From the NCBI GenBank assembly GCA_977017575.1, contig CDRNVI010000037.1:310001-374000 (forward strand): DNA of 64,000 bases. The letters are read 5' to 3'. The first letter of the stretch is position 1. Each line of letters opens with the position of its first letter. The notes below the pieces were generated by a model. That model was not told the origin of the DNA. It searched no databases and saw only the letters and a list, made by a program, of their open reading frames with translations. The position numbers were made by a program, and so were the translations under genes. Origin of the DNA: Paramoeba atlantica (lineage: Eukaryota > Discosea). Positions 1-12,489 of this stretch are shown piece after piece.

Positions 1-53
1 CACTTCCAGGAATTGTTTTGGAAAAACTTCCACAAACACTTTCGTGTTTGTTA

Positions 54-3000
54 ATGAAGGAAAAAGGGCCACAAAATATATTTGCTACGCAAGAATTGCT
101 GCAAAAGAAAGAATTTCACACAAATACCTCCCGTCAGATTCACGTGCAGCGCTCGGGCACCGATTTAGAAAAATCTCTGAACTTGTGCGATTTTCTTGCT
201 CCACCCCCTGCCGTTCCTCTTCGCATTCTTGTGCAATCGTTGCGTTGGGCAGAGACCTCTGAGCTTCGTAAATCAGGTTACACAAATCTTCTCCCGTTCC
301 TAATTGATCACCCCGAAAGGTACACCCTACGTTTCTCTGAGCAAGATCGTCAGGTCACCCAAACAGCCGATGACACAAAAAAAGAGCTTGAAAGTACACA
401 AAGCTCTGTAGCAAAAACTGTTATAGCAGAAACATCTTTATCCCATTCGCACAATTCATTCTTTTCAGACGAAAAAGAGAGCGGAAAGTGTTTATCAAAA
501 AGGAGTTCTGAAAATCCTTCTTCCCACTCCGATTTACTATGTGTTGTGCAATCCACCCCGCTGCTAAGTTACCGTCGCACTTTGCTTCGAATGCTTGCGA
601 GAGGTCAACACTGGACTCCTATCCGAAGTTTTGTTCCCCTTTTTTGGGTTCCCTTGATTGCGGTCGAGAAAGCTCTTCCTTCGCATGTTTCAATGCTCTA
701 TCATCGATGTGATGGCATCAACGGATTGTTGCACGTCGGGAGTGGAGTACTGTTGGGAGAAATTCGAAGTGCGTGGCGTAAAAGAGCTCTTATTCTGATA
801 AGAAAGTTGGAGATGTCACCCACGAATGGGAATGAACGTGCGGAAAAGGAAGGTGAAAGCGTAAAGCACAAGGACATTAAAGAAATAAATGGAAAACGTC
901 TACATTCAGACGAACGCGTTAAAGAGCCTTTGGGAGATTCCTCGAGAAGACTTTCAAAGGTTGAGGAAGATTCTCAGTTCGCAGATTATCTTCTTACACC
1001 GAAACTTCTGAATTCTATCTCGTATCTTCTTCCGCCGAACGGCTTCATTACCATAGGTGCACTACGATATCAGTTACGTCAGAAAGGAATGAAATTTGGT
1101 GGAGATCGGACGTCAGCGAAGAACTCCGTTTCAATTCGCAAATACTCCGAACAAACCAAACCAATCAGTGACCCACAATCTTCAGTGTACAAGTCGGATG
1201 CATCCTGCTTTAGTCCTGCCCACTCCGCATGGCCACTCGATCTTATTCTTGCATTTCGCCCCGATTTATTCGAGTGTTGTCCTGCACAAGGAGTACGAAA
1301 GCGACACGCTCTTGTGGAGAAAAATAACATAAAATCACGGGAAAATACGAAAAACGCAGAATTGGCATTTTTTCGTCCACCTGTAGGGGAACGTATTACG
1401 GCTACACTTTCTCATGTAAACCCGTGCATTCGCGTTGCATTTTCAAAAACGTTGAAACGTCAAGAATATAAAGCCATTGCGCTTCGACATGGGGCACATT
1501 ACAGCGAGAACGACATTGTAGAAAAAGTGTACAGCTTACTTCCTTCGAACTCAGCGCAGGATGGGATTAACTCTTCCTTTTCAAGGGCAAGTAACTCCTC
1601 TGCCAAAGCGGATTCTCGTTTCTTTCATGAAAGTTCCGACTTAAATGAGGCTGTACCCCTTGCCGTTATTTCGTCTCGTCTGCAAGGGCTTGCTCCTGGC
1701 ATGCTGGAACAGGTCTTGTTCCGCCACGATTCCCTTCGCGAATTCTTGAAAAGGTTTCCAACCAAATTTGCCTGGAAAAAAGTTCCCTCCTTAACTCCTG
1801 GAGTCGACATCTACGGAGTGCAACGCTATCGTAAACTTCCTTCGTCTCCTTCCACGTCGATCGAGAGCGTCCCGAATCCCTACTTCTGTGAAGAAAAAAT
1901 GTACCAAGCAGTGTACCAAACGTTTCCCCGACATTATGTTGGCAATCTTTCCGGTGGAACACCGAGTAATGCCGTAACCTCCGAAAACAACTCTCCTGAA
2001 GATAAGGCCTCCCCTTCACTCCACGATGCATTCGTCATGCAGAACGGACTGTCTCGCTCACATTCTCCCTCTAAAGAAGCTAAAAACGGCTCCATTTCCT
2101 GCCACGAATCCCGCAAAGGTCTTCCCCTACCTCAACTCATGGAGCGGCTCCCCGAGTTAGCCCGTGAGGCCCTGCATGGGTACTATGGTGGCGCCCAACG
2201 TTATTTCTCCAATCGCCCTCGCGACTATCGCATCGTAGAGACCCATCCCAGCCAGGCCTCTCTACGCAGTGAGTCTCAGACACAGAAATTAGGTAAAATC
2301 CGTCCCTCGGCCATGTTTGTCTACGTGGTTTATTTGAGAAATGTGAACCGAGGATTGCAGGAATCTGCGGTTCCCCCCTCACGCCATAAAACCCGGATAA
2401 AGACAAATGACGATGTTCATGTGGAGCCAAAGGAGGCCGAGAACAGGGGAAAACAGAATGTTTTGATGGACAAGGCTTCCAAAAGGAGGAATGAGGCGGC
2501 GGTTAATTTGAATTTGCTTGAAAGTCGCCCGGTAAAACCTAAAGCTTGCGATAAAAATCATTTTGAAAATCGCGATCACGGGTCCTCTGAAACGAAAACT
2601 GGTGTTTCTGAAACAAACGGGAGCTCAAAAAAATTAACAGCAAGTCCGCCCTTATTTCACATTTCTGATATTCTAAAGGGAAGCATGTCAGAGGATAATA
2701 CTTCTAGGGTCTTGTCTGAGCTTCTATTTCCGTCTTCTGTTGAGCAATTTGCTGAACAATATGTTATGCTTCATAAAATGTCACCAAATCTTCAACGTAA
2801 CACGTGTCCAAGAAAGGATATGCTGCGCACTGACTCTTGTGAGAATGATAAATTACCCGATACACGACTCGAAAATGCTACGAAAAGCGACTTCATAGAA
2901 GTAAAAACCGAAAACGTAGTGCACCGGAAGGAAGAAATGAACGTTTCGACCACACTGCATAACCCCTCTACGAATCCGTCTAGTGTAGAGGTAAATGGCA

Positions 3001-3368
3001 CAAGCTCAAATTCCTCAGTTGAAAACTTGAATATCAACTCCAATAAGAAAGTGTTGTCCCCTGTTTTGAGTTCTCCGAGCGCGAATTCTGGTTCGGGTGT
3101 TGCGCATAACTCAGCACCAGAACTCTATGCGACGGACTTTAGCTTAAGTAAAGCAACCAAAAGCATTTCAGGCTTACCCGTTCAATCTCATTTATCCAGG
3201 AATTCACAACACTTGTCGGCTACGCTGTCCCCGTATCTCAATGACACGTGGAGGTGTGAGTACGACCGGTACGTACGCCACACATTGCGCGGAGTGCTCA
3301 AGCCTAAGGGTGAGGAAGATATCGATTTGGATGATGACCTCGCCGAGGAAGGGGGAGATCTTCTGTAG
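54..3368 (+). CDS. Unknown large protein (about 1104 aa), possible helix-turn-helix repeats
   Basis: I do not recognise the family. The first in-window ATG of the frame is used, but the frame is open to the left edge, so the 5' end may lie outside. The protein alternates short ordered blocks with long polar linkers rich in Ser, Lys and Glu. At least three blocks share one pattern: a hydrophobic helix beginning VPL or similar, a gap, then FL..P..F/Y.L (AVPLRILVQSL...FLIDHPERYTLRF near the N terminus; ITIGALRYQL...LILAFRPDLFEC; AVPLAVISSRL...FLKRFPTKFAWKK). This spacing resembles winged-helix or OST-HTH-like modules, which is an inference by eye. The C terminus is acidic (DIDLDDDLAEE). It may be an RNA- or organelle-related protein, but nothing proves that. 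Coding potential is well supported by length and by the contrast with the AT-rich flank. Confidence 0.7.
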   Translation: MKEKGPQNIFATQELLQKKEFHTNTSRQIHVQRSGTDLEKSLNLCDFLAPPPAVPLRILVQSLRWAETSELRKSGYTNLLPFLIDHPERYTLRFSEQDRQVTQTADDTKKELESTQSSVAKTVIAETSLSHSHNSFFSDEKESGKCLSKRSSENPSSHSDLLCVVQSTPLLSYRRTLLRMLARGQHWTPIRSFVPLFWVPLIAVEKALPSHVSMLYHRCDGINGLLHVGSGVLLGEIRSAWRKRALILIRKLEMSPTNGNERAEKEGESVKHKDIKEINGKRLHSDERVKEPLGDSSRRLSKVEEDSQFADYLLTPKLLNSISYLLPPNGFITIGALRYQLRQKGMKFGGDRTSAKNSVSIRKYSEQTKPISDPQSSVYKSDASCFSPAHSAWPLDLILAFRPDLFECCPAQGVRKRHALVEKNNIKSRENTKNAELAFFRPPVGERITATLSHVNPCIRVAFSKTLKRQEYKAIALRHGAHYSENDIVEKVYSLLPSNSAQDGINSSFSRASNSSAKADSRFFHESSDLNEAVPLAVISSRLQGLAPGMLEQVLFRHDSLREFLKRFPTKFAWKKVPSLTPGVDIYGVQRYRKLPSSPSTSIESVPNPYFCEEKMYQAVYQTFPRHYVGNLSGGTPSNAVTSENNSPEDKASPSLHDAFVMQNGLSRSHSPSKEAKNGSISCHESRKGLPLPQLMERLPELAREALHGYYGGAQRYFSNRPRDYRIVETHPSQASLRSESQTQKLGKIRPSAMFVYVVYLRNVNRGLQESAVPPSRHKTRIKTNDDVHVEPKEAENRGKQNVLMDKASKRRNEAAVNLNLLESRPVKPKACDKNHFENRDHGSSETKTGVSETNGSSKKLTASPPLFHISDILKGSMSEDNTSRVLSELLFPSSVEQFAEQYVMLHKMSPNLQRNTCPRKDMLRTDSCENDKLPDTRLENATKSDFIEVKTENVVHRKEEMNVSTTLHNPSTNPSSVEVNGTSSNSSVENLNINSNKKVLSPVLSSPSANSGSGVAHNSAPELYATDFSLSKATKSISGLPVQSHLSRNSQHLSATLSPYLNDTWRCEYDRYVRHTLRGVLKPKGEEDIDLDDDLAEEGGDLL

Positions 3369-3666
3369 AATAGCTACTGTATTCTTAGCTCTACATGTTG
3401 CGATGCCTTAAGGTCTGCGACGGACTACCGTTGGAGATCACTGGAGATCATTTTCGAGCATACGAAGCGCCTGCATGTGAAGCATTCGAAGCAGCTTCTA
3501 GTGTTGAAAATGGATTAAGTGAGACATTCGATTTTTTTTGAATTCAAAAAATTTGTCTAATTTTATTGTGAATCAATTTGACGAAATGCACCCGTTCTTG
3601 CAATCACTATACCTACAACTTCAGAAAACACAGTTTAGATTTTGTGTCTAACGATCTACTTTTAGC

Positions 3667-5078
3667 ATGATGGGCTCCATTATACTAACAAACAGCAGTG
3701 ATCTACCTGCTAGTTCTCGCCTGGGGAAAGTACGAGGGGCAATGCTTTCTCCTGATATACAAATGAACAATTTTGTCTCACGTGTTCGCTCCACTAAACA
3801 GCCTGACATGTTCAAAGAAACTTCCGTGTGTTCATGGTCAAGAGTTACTTGTGACGAACAGTCACAAGTCAAATCAATCAAATGGGATTTTCTAACGTTG
3901 AGCGGAAACCTTACATGGGAGTTTTTACCTTCCACAGTCACATGGCTTAAACTAGGTAATAATAATCTCACAGGTGTTCTTCCAACGGCACTCTTACCCG
4001 CAGAAATGTCCTACTTAAGCCTCCAGTATAATGCTTTTCATGGACGTTTTGATGCTACATGTCTACCCGTAGCACTAGAAATGCTCTGGTCAGCACACAA
4101 TTTTTTTTCTGGGGTACTTGATCTTACAGCGCTGCCTCCCGTGGCAAACACAATTTCTCTAATGCGAAATCAGTTTGAAGGCAAACTCGATTTAACGCTT
4201 CTACCCTCATCCTTGTTAGAGCTCTGTACCTTGTTGTTTCTGTACCTTGTTGGTACTTTTTCCTTAGTTCATCCTTTCTTTCCCCGGCAACGGGCATACT
4301 CTTACTGTATTTTCATGCCCGTTGCCGGCCGGCACTAAGGTCGGAACTGTCCCTCTTGTCGCTGAAGCAGGGGACGCGCTTTCACCACTTCACCCCTCCC
4401 CGACTCACTCCCCTGGAGTGAGTGTGCTTCCCCCTCTCGGCTTTTTTTCGACTTGTCTTTTTCCTCTCCGAGAGGGTCATGCGTCACGGTGGCCTCCCTT
4501 GAGGACCACTAGACGTGTCCTCCGCCGACGAGACTCGGCTCTCTGCACCTGGCGGTCGCCCAGCTCTCCGCACCTCGGCTCTGTCGCAGCTCTCTGCACC
4601 CGGATTGCCCCCGAAACTGTAATATGGGGATTACGCATCCGGCTCTCTGCACCTGCACATGACAACCGAGCTCTCTGCACCTGGGACGCCAGCTCTCCGC
4701 ACCCGCACACCTCCGGCGAGGACGAAACCTCACATGATCCACCCGTCGTATGCGGGATAAGGACATGGTGAGCAAATCTCTGCACTATAAGTGCATGATA
4801 AAACCTTGCATCACAATCAATTTTCAGGTGAGGTTGATCTGACGCATCTCCCCCCTCGGTTAAAAACCCTATACTTGATGCAAAATTTGTTGAGCGGTGA
4901 ATTAATTCTACAGAATCTTCCAAACTCTCTTCAGAACGTTCACGTCGGATCAAACAGTTTTGTTGGGGAAGTACAACTCAAAGATTTGCCTCCTCGTCTA
5001 CATACGTTGAATATTTCGAACAACAGCAAACCTTTGGAGATAAAAGGTGCACCGTCATCCGTCCGTGTTGTGCGTTGA
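3667..5078 (+). pseudogene. LRR family member 1, interrupted by an insertion
   Basis: The 5' part (3667-4233) encodes the family N-terminal cap: SSRLGKVRGA, then CSWSRVTC, then LRRs of the LP..L..L.L..N.. type. The 3' part (4809-5078) resumes in the same frame with HHNQFSGEVDLTHLPP and three more LRRs, ending at TGA. Between them lies a foreign 569-bp segment flanked by the hexamer ACCTTG. Removing the segment and one hexamer restores one continuous LRR reading frame, so this was an intact gene before insertion. As it stands, translation runs into the insert and stops at 4338, giving a protein of about 223 aa with a non-LRR tail. An intron is unlikely because no GT...AG pair gives the LRR join. 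Confidence 0.8.
4234..4802. mobile_element. 569-bp unclassified insertion in an LRR gene
   Basis: The segment lies between two copies of ACCTTG (4228-4233 and 4803-4808), one of which fits a target-site duplication. It is much more GC-rich than the host gene and contains about seven dispersed copies of the motif GCTCTC[T/C]GCACC between roughly 4528 and 4786. No clear terminal inverted repeats and no convincing ORF are visible. A third ACCTTG at 4244-4249 makes the left boundary uncertain by 16 bp. The class is unknown: a SINE-like or short DNA element are both possible. Confidence 0.6.
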
Positions 5079-5341
5079 AAAGCGTAACCTTGTTAAAAAC
5101 TTATTTAAAAAAAGATATTTTTCATTATTCACTAAAATGATTCATGACTACTGTGCATAATATTCCTTTCAAGCAATACCGTAGAAACGGAAATTAAGAT
5201 ATTCCATTCAACAGCGAATACACAATTAAACATTTTTCTCAATTCGAGAGAATTGTATTGCTATATCCGAAAAACAAATACAATATCTGATCTATCCCTC
5301 TAGATCATCTATAGTGGGGTTAAAACTCCTCCTCCATAGTA

Positions 5342-5707
5342 AACGGGGTCCGGTTTAGCATACCTCTGGCCTGGTGCCATACCGGGGGGTATGGTATCGT
5401 GACCCAGGGTCGATAGCATACCCCCCCCCTGGTTTTTCAGGCAGACAACATGTGATGTCGACTTCTTGTTCGAGGTGGCCCACGTAGATCATAACCCTAC
5501 AGAGCATTATTCGTTTATTTTCTTTACTATTTATCGCGTTTTTCACTTCTATGACTTTTATTGGTGATATTATTAACATCCACTGGTAACTTTTGCTGGT
5601 AATCACTTTTTTACAAATTTAGCGAAACCACTTACCATACCTGTGACCTGCTACCATACCTGTGACCTCGTACCATGCTGGGGGGGATGCTAAACCGGAC
5701 CCCCGTT
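5342..5707. mobile_element. MITE with TA duplication, AACGGGGTCCGG termini
   Basis: The left end AACGGGGTCCGGTTTAGCAT is repeated inverted at the right end (one extra G), and both ends are flanked by TA. Inside the left end is a hairpin around ATACCGGGGGGTAT. Near the right end is a subterminal direct repeat, CATACCTGTGACC, in two copies. There is no coding capacity. The same terminal and subterminal vocabulary (AACGG, CATACCTGT.AC) recurs at 34856-38080, suggesting one family with short and long members. TA duplication fits a Tc1/mariner-type transposase supplied in trans. Confidence 0.65.
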
Positions 5708-5827
5708 TAATCTTTTAGTTGATTTCCGGAAATAAAGATTTTACAAACGAAATAATAAATTTTTTACATACGAAATAAAGATTTATAACAAGATTTAAAA
5801 AAACAATCGTAAAAAAAATTATTTTAA

Positions 5828-7708
<1,881 letters not shown>

Positions 7709-8178
7709 AAAATAGATAGTAAAGGGTGTGTGGAATAAAAGGTGTCCTTTTGTTGCTATTTTTAGTCAAAAAATATGAAATTAACATAGTGAATCGTGTT
7801 GAATTATTGTCATGATTGTCAAATTTGAGAAAGGATCAAAAGGGAAAAAACGTAAAATTAGCGAACATGCTGTGACTGCATGTGTTTTTGTTTATTTGCC
7901 AATTCTTTCAACTAAAGTTGAGTTTCACTATCTTTTGCTTGTTTTACATTTCGTATCTCCATTTTCATGAAGATATTAAAACCTGAGCTTTTTTATTATG
8001 CGTCTATCGTAAAACATTCATTCTTACACCATGTACCACCGTTTCAATGATTTATTATGTAAAACTATTTTTATCTCATTAGGCGCTTCCTGTAAATCTC
8101 GCTATGGACATCATTACAGGCTCATTGCAGTTTTAAAAGGAATACTACAAGTACATTATTTACAGCTACAACTTTACC
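7709..8178. other. Spacer between HSP60 and an LRR gene
   Basis: AT-rich and without a credible ORF. It contains several pyrimidine-tract plus AG sites (for example TTTTTATCTCATTAG near 8081 and CATTACAG near 8119) that could act as trans-splice acceptors for the downstream LRR gene. Nothing else recognised. Confidence 0.4.
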
Positions 8179-8817
8179 ATGCTTATTCCTTGTGCTGACA
8201 CATCTATCTCTCGCAGCCGAGTTGCCCGAGTACGCATCCAATCACTTCCTCCCTCATTCCAACTTGCGCGCTTCATAAAAAACATATCGAACCCCTTAAT
8301 ATCATGGCATGCGGATAACGAACTAGGCAAGTGGGAAGGAGTTCAACGCCATCCTTTGAATTATTTATGTCAATGGCAAATTCTCTGGTCTGGTCGAAAG
8401 TTACAGGGAACATTTCCTGATTGGAGTTGTCTTCCGGAGACGGTGACGACACTGCACCTCGGAATGCGCACTACAATAGGGCTTACACATTACAACTACC
8501 TAACGGGGTCCGTAAACTTTGGAGCCTTACATCATAAACTTGAATATCTTTCCCTTTCTGGGAATTCATTTTATGGTACTTTCGACGCAGAACATCTCCC
8601 TTCTTCTTTGCACTGTCTTGAATTGGAGGATAACGATTTTGAGGGAATTCTATGTTTGGCCGCTTTACCCCGGAATATGTACAAAATTACCTTGCAAGGA
8701 AATCAGTTCTCTGGAAAAGTGTCGTTTGAGGCTCTTCCAAAGACATTACATAGACTTACGATTTCCACAGGAATGGATATTCAAGGCTCCATTCCTAGCT
8801 GTGTAGATTTTGCGTAG
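8179..8817 (+). CDS. LRR family member 2 (divergent, 212 aa)
   Basis: A small LRR protein. The N terminus holds a divergent form of the family motif (RSRVARVRIQSLPPSFQL), then SW...GKWEGV, but the usual W.GV.C cysteine is not in place. About five LRRs follow with the family's LP..L..L.L..N.F.G signature: LEYLSLSGNSFYGTF, LHCLELEDNDFEGIL, MYKITLQGNQFSGKV. No signal peptide or membrane segment is evident. One LRR carries an extra stretch (GMRTTIGLTHYNYLTG) compared with siblings. Function unknown; such LRR arcs normally bind proteins or glycans. Confidence 0.85.
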   Translation: MLIPCADTSISRSRVARVRIQSLPPSFQLARFIKNISNPLISWHADNELGKWEGVQRHPLNYLCQWQILWSGRKLQGTFPDWSCLPETVTTLHLGMRTTIGLTHYNYLTGSVNFGALHHKLEYLSLSGNSFYGTFDAEHLPSSLHCLELEDNDFEGILCLAALPRNMYKITLQGNQFSGKVSFEALPKTLHRLTISTGMDIQGSIPSCVDFA

Positions 8818-9233
8818 ATTTTTATTTTGCCACGCTAAACAATTGTTTCTCACCTCTTTTTTTCTACCTACTCCCCTGTTCAAAAAGAAGGAAAATGTAT
8901 TTTGATTGTTATTTTCCTTTCTCCTTTTTTTGTACTTTCTTCATCTTTATCGGTCGTTTAAGTTCTTCTTCTCTTATACAATGGAGGGTTATTCCTTCCA
9001 ATGTAACCAAACTCAAGAGATCACAAAGTTCTGGGCCAGTGAGTATGCTACTCGCAAATCAAGCAAAACATACAGTCAGCTAAAAAACCTTTCGAATGTT
9101 TTGAATTTTTTTGTACACATCTATTGACTAAATAACACCGTTGCACTGGTAACTTGTTCTAGTAGTGTAGGCATGATTGTTACCTAATAGTACCCATAGA
9201 TAGTTCATCTCAGTTCGTTCTACCAAAGAAATA
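8818..9233. other. Spacer, nothing recognised
   Basis: AT-rich sequence between LRR member 2 and fold-back copy A. Short overlapping ORFs of 60-75 codons have no recognisable content and low complexity. I see no gene or repeat here. Confidence 0.3.
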
Positions 9234-10130
9234 ATTTTCTTTTTTAGGCTCTTCGTTAAACGCGGTGGTTGCTTTCAACTTAGAAGTCACTCATGCTGCG
9301 CGCTTCGCGTTGAAAACTACCGCCGCGTTTAACGAAGAGCCTAAAAAAGAAAATTTAGCCTGGAAAACGGAAAGATTATAGCCAAAAATAGCCGAATTTC
9401 GGGTACAAATGGGGTCATTTTCGCATATTTTTGCTCTCAGAGAACTAAATCCGACATTTGCGCGTGGGAAATCACTCGCAGGCATGAATGAAAGCCTACC
9501 GAACGTATTGGGTAGAGAATGCGACTCCAACCATACCATTCTTTCGACACAAAAATGCCCCTTTAGGTCCGAAAAATACTTTTTCACCTTTTTTAGTCAA
9601 AAATGGGTCATTTTGGGGGGCGCACCACATTTCGAAGAAGTGATACCTTGCGAAAACAACTGCGGAGAAAGCTAGTGTAGGTCCCAAACTATCAAAATAC
9701 AACAGGGGAAACGATTTTGGAAAAATATTTTTTTTGTCATTTTTTTCGCCAAGTTGAAATTTTTTTCAAAATTTTTTTTCCGAAAAAATCCGAAATTGGC
9801 GGACCCGTCCTGCGGATACGCGGGGGGGTCACCCCCGGGTAGGGGGGTGGAAAATGCGCGCCAAGACCCCGGCTACCCTTTCTGCGGTTTTTTTTCGAAA
9901 AGTAATTTTTTCGAAAAAATTTGCTCGACCATGCCCCCCCCCCCTGGCCCCCCCCATGGACCCCCCATTTTTTTCAAAATTTTTTTTCAGTTTTGGACCA
10001 CCGGAGCCCCCTTTTATATTTTTTTCTTCTATTATATTACTGTGTTCCTCTTTATATTTTCACTGTTTTTGTTCACTTTTTTTTCAATAATCGAGTGTAG
10101 AGCGGTAGTTTTACAACCACCGCAATAATG
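9234..10130 (+). mobile_element. Fold-back repeat family, copy A
   Basis: Begins with a 121-bp imperfect hairpin (9234-9354) whose arms read TTTTTTAGGCTCTTCGTTAAA on the left and the complement on the right. About 775 bp of non-coding sequence follow, ending with a smaller hairpin, GCGGTAGTTTTACAACCACCGC (written here as arms GCGGTAGTT and AACCACCGC near 10101-10122). The body contains a C-run segment with CCATGGACCCCCC and a region shared with copy B (CACCGGAGCCCCC onward). Copies B (16696-17421) and C (50491-50793) share the same hairpin and parts of the body. ORFs inside are low complexity and not believed. Confidence 0.65.
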
Positions 10131-10437
10131 AATATATACTCCCCCTCTCATTAATTTTAATAAATGACCTTCGGTATTTTTTTGCAAAAATTTATATTTC
10201 TACAAAAATTTTGTTCAATACAATTTTGTTCAGAGTCATATCCTTTTAAGTTTTTCTAAAGTACATTATTTCTATATCCCCGAAACGTTTGGACCGCACT
10301 TCGGACAACGGGCTTGGCTTTTATTTTTCCCCGCAGCGCATCGCTGATCACGAAGGAATTCGTAGAAATCAGCGCACAATCACGTTTGTGGAGACGAAAG
10401 GAAAGGAAGAATTTTCTCCAGAAAGTACAGATGTGCC

Positions 10438-10445
10438 TTTTGTAC
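10438..10445. repeat. Left 8-bp target-site duplication of the hAT element
   Basis: TTTTGTAC immediately before the element's CAGGGG end, matched exactly by 13248-13255 after the other end. An 8-bp duplication is diagnostic for hAT insertion. Confidence 0.9.
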
Positions 10446-10581
10446 CAGGGGTCCGAATAACTATAAAACTTTATTATAGGTACTTTAAAGTAACTATATT
10501 TATTTTTCCCTACCTTTATCTACCTTTATTTTTTTGTCAATGATTTACGCTGTAATCGTACTATTTTTGTGAAATTTTTCA

Positions 10582-12489
10582 ATGCCTAGACCCTCAGATA
10601 GCAACCCAGAAAGTCGCGCTGAATTTGTTGAGTCTCACTATAAGGAGGTGGAGGCTGGAAAGCGGGTATATGAATGTCAACTCTGCAATGCACCGGACAA
10701 GCGGAAATTTTTTTGCGAAAAAGGTATTCGCACGTCATACTCTTCTGCCCTGAGCCATATAGAAAAGATTCATGAAAAAACATTCGAAGCATGGCTGCAG
10801 GAGAAGCGAGCCAGAAAGCGCGAGACGGAAAATACTGTTGACAGCTTGATGTCAAGTCCAATAAAGCTTTCGAAGGTGTTCGAAAAGATGATCAAATGGA
10901 AGTGTGATCATGGAGTGTCGAACGCGGCCATTCAGGATCCACTTTTCAAATGGTTGATGAACGTGGGTTCGTCCTTTGTACCTTGTGATAAAACAATAAA
11001 CAGTTTCACGCTCCAAGTAAAAGACAACTGCCGTGCTGAAATGAGCGCTCTCCTTCGTAATAAATTTGTAACAATTGCTGCAGACACTGGTACTTCCCAT
11101 GGTCGAACAACGTGTTCAGTATGCGTTCTGAGTTCTGGAAATGCCACAAGCTGGAGTCTGGCGGTAGTGGAAAACTTGGAAGCAGAAACGTTCAGACAAC
11201 TGTTCAACAATGTAATCGTTGAGCTTAAGAAATATCAAGTTAAAGTGGCTCACATCGTTACTGATGCCTTTTCCGCGATAAAGAAGGGCGCTCGCGAATC
11301 TGCTAAAGAATACAACGCGTCATACAGTGTGTGCTCTGTACATTCTTTGCAATTATGTATGGAATCAATTTTTAAAATAGAGAACAAAGAGCGCATAATA
11401 AGCATTGCACAGGATTGTCCCGGGTGGAAGGCACCCTGCATGACTCGCTGGTGGTCTACGTTAATTGAAGTAGAGAAGGTTTTGAAATGTGCATCATGGG
11501 AAGAGCACGCCAAAAAGGGTGAGCTGAAGGAATGGTTGGACCTTTTCAAGCCTTACCGCGCAATTGGTCGCATTATGGAGCGTGACCATTGTTCAGTTGC
11601 TTCAGGACTCCGCATGTGGCTAGCAGTTCAAAGTCAGGCTAAGCCATCCCACCGACTCATTTTATATGACCGCTTGATTCGTGTTTTGCGGGTAGAGCAC
11701 GTGATTATAGGAATACTATCTCCGCTGATAGAGTGGTCGTCAATGCACATTCGAAATATCCGAAACCTACGGGGGATTTGTCTCCCCCTTTTGTGCTCAT
11801 TGTCAGGCGACGTAAGCGGCAACTCCGAATACAAAGTGATCGATGAGGTGAATAAATGGTGTTGTGGTGATCATCAAAACGATGAAGTAGAAACTATCCG
11901 TCTATATAACGACAAAAGCTCTTTTCAATCATTTTGGTCGGATCTTGTGACCCGACATACGTTTCCCCTTCTGTCACACGTTGCTCGAAAATTGTCGGTC
12001 GCAGTTACTTCTGAAGCAGCCTGCGAGCGCATATTTAGCTCAGTAGGCTTTGTGCACTCCGATCTTCGCTCAAGACTGAAGCCTGAACTTGAGGCTGAAA
12101 CTGCCATTCGATGTCATGAAAAGCAACCTGTAGACGTCACAAATTGTGATGTGAGCAATTCTTCTACTATTTCTGAGGAACAGCCAGCTTCTATTGACAA
12201 TTGTCGCTTTGAAGACTTTATCAGTCACGATATGCTATCTACGAACGAGTTGCTTCTTGTAGAGTCACTCTTTGACGCTGGAGACCTCTGCGGAAGAATT
12301 CAAAATAAAACAAACCGATACCGAGTTGTGCACCGAAATACGAGATACTATCATCCCAAGATGGGGACGTGTGAAATTAACGGTATTAAACAAATAAAGT
12401 GCAAAAGCTCGACTGCTGAGATGGCGCGTGAAATTGTGCTGGATGTGGCAGCAATTCACTCGGACTTTCGTCTAGAAAGTGCGCAGTAA
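10582..12489 (+). CDS. hAT transposase (635 aa)
   Basis: A DDE-type transposase that cuts and joins the ends of its own element. An N-terminal zinc-finger-like segment (CQLC ... HIEKIH, about residues 31-67) fits a BED-type DNA-binding domain. The RNase H-like catalytic core shows the expected acidic residues: FVTIAADTGTS for the first Asp and HIVTDAF for the second, followed by the hAT C...H signature in SVCSVHSLQLC. The C-terminal dimerisation region is recognisable from VTSEAACERIFSSVGFVHSD to the end of that domain, with the family's S...ERxFS motif. The frame is uninterrupted and the length is normal for the family. The start is the first ATG after the left TIR region. Confidence 0.92.
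   Translation: MPRPSDSNPESRAEFVESHYKEVEAGKRVYECQLCNAPDKRKFFCEKGIRTSYSSALSHIEKIHEKTFEAWLQEKRARKRETENTVDSLMSSPIKLSKVFEKMIKWKCDHGVSNAAIQDPLFKWLMNVGSSFVPCDKTINSFTLQVKDNCRAEMSALLRNKFVTIAADTGTSHGRTTCSVCVLSSGNATSWSLAVVENLEAETFRQLFNNVIVELKKYQVKVAHIVTDAFSAIKKGARESAKEYNASYSVCSVHSLQLCMESIFKIENKERIISIAQDCPGWKAPCMTRWWSTLIEVEKVLKCASWEEHAKKGELKEWLDLFKPYRAIGRIMERDHCSVASGLRMWLAVQSQAKPSHRLILYDRLIRVLRVEHVIIGILSPLIEWSSMHIRNIRNLRGICLPLLCSLSGDVSGNSEYKVIDEVNKWCCGDHQNDEVETIRLYNDKSSFQSFWSDLVTRHTFPLLSHVARKLSVAVTSEAACERIFSSVGFVHSDLRSRLKPELEAETAIRCHEKQPVDVTNCDVSNSSTISEEQPASIDNCRFEDFISHDMLSTNELLLVESLFDAGDLCGRIQNKTNRYRVVHRNTRYYHPKMGTCEINGIKQIKCKSSTAEMAREIVLDVAAIHSDFRLESAQ

Noticed and set aside
4234-4802. Cis-intron in LRR member 1
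   Set aside because: No GT...AG boundary pair yields the LRR join, whereas a direct hexamer repeat and exact frame restoration fit an insertion.
9754-10128. Proline-rich ORFs in fold-back copies A and B (also 17037-17393)
   Set aside because: They arise from C and T runs in non-coding repeat DNA; copies A and B have different frames there and no conserved protein.
10289-10543. 84-codon ORF just left of the hAT element
   Set aside because: It runs across the insertion boundary; at the reconstructed empty site it would stop within two codons. No recognisable content.
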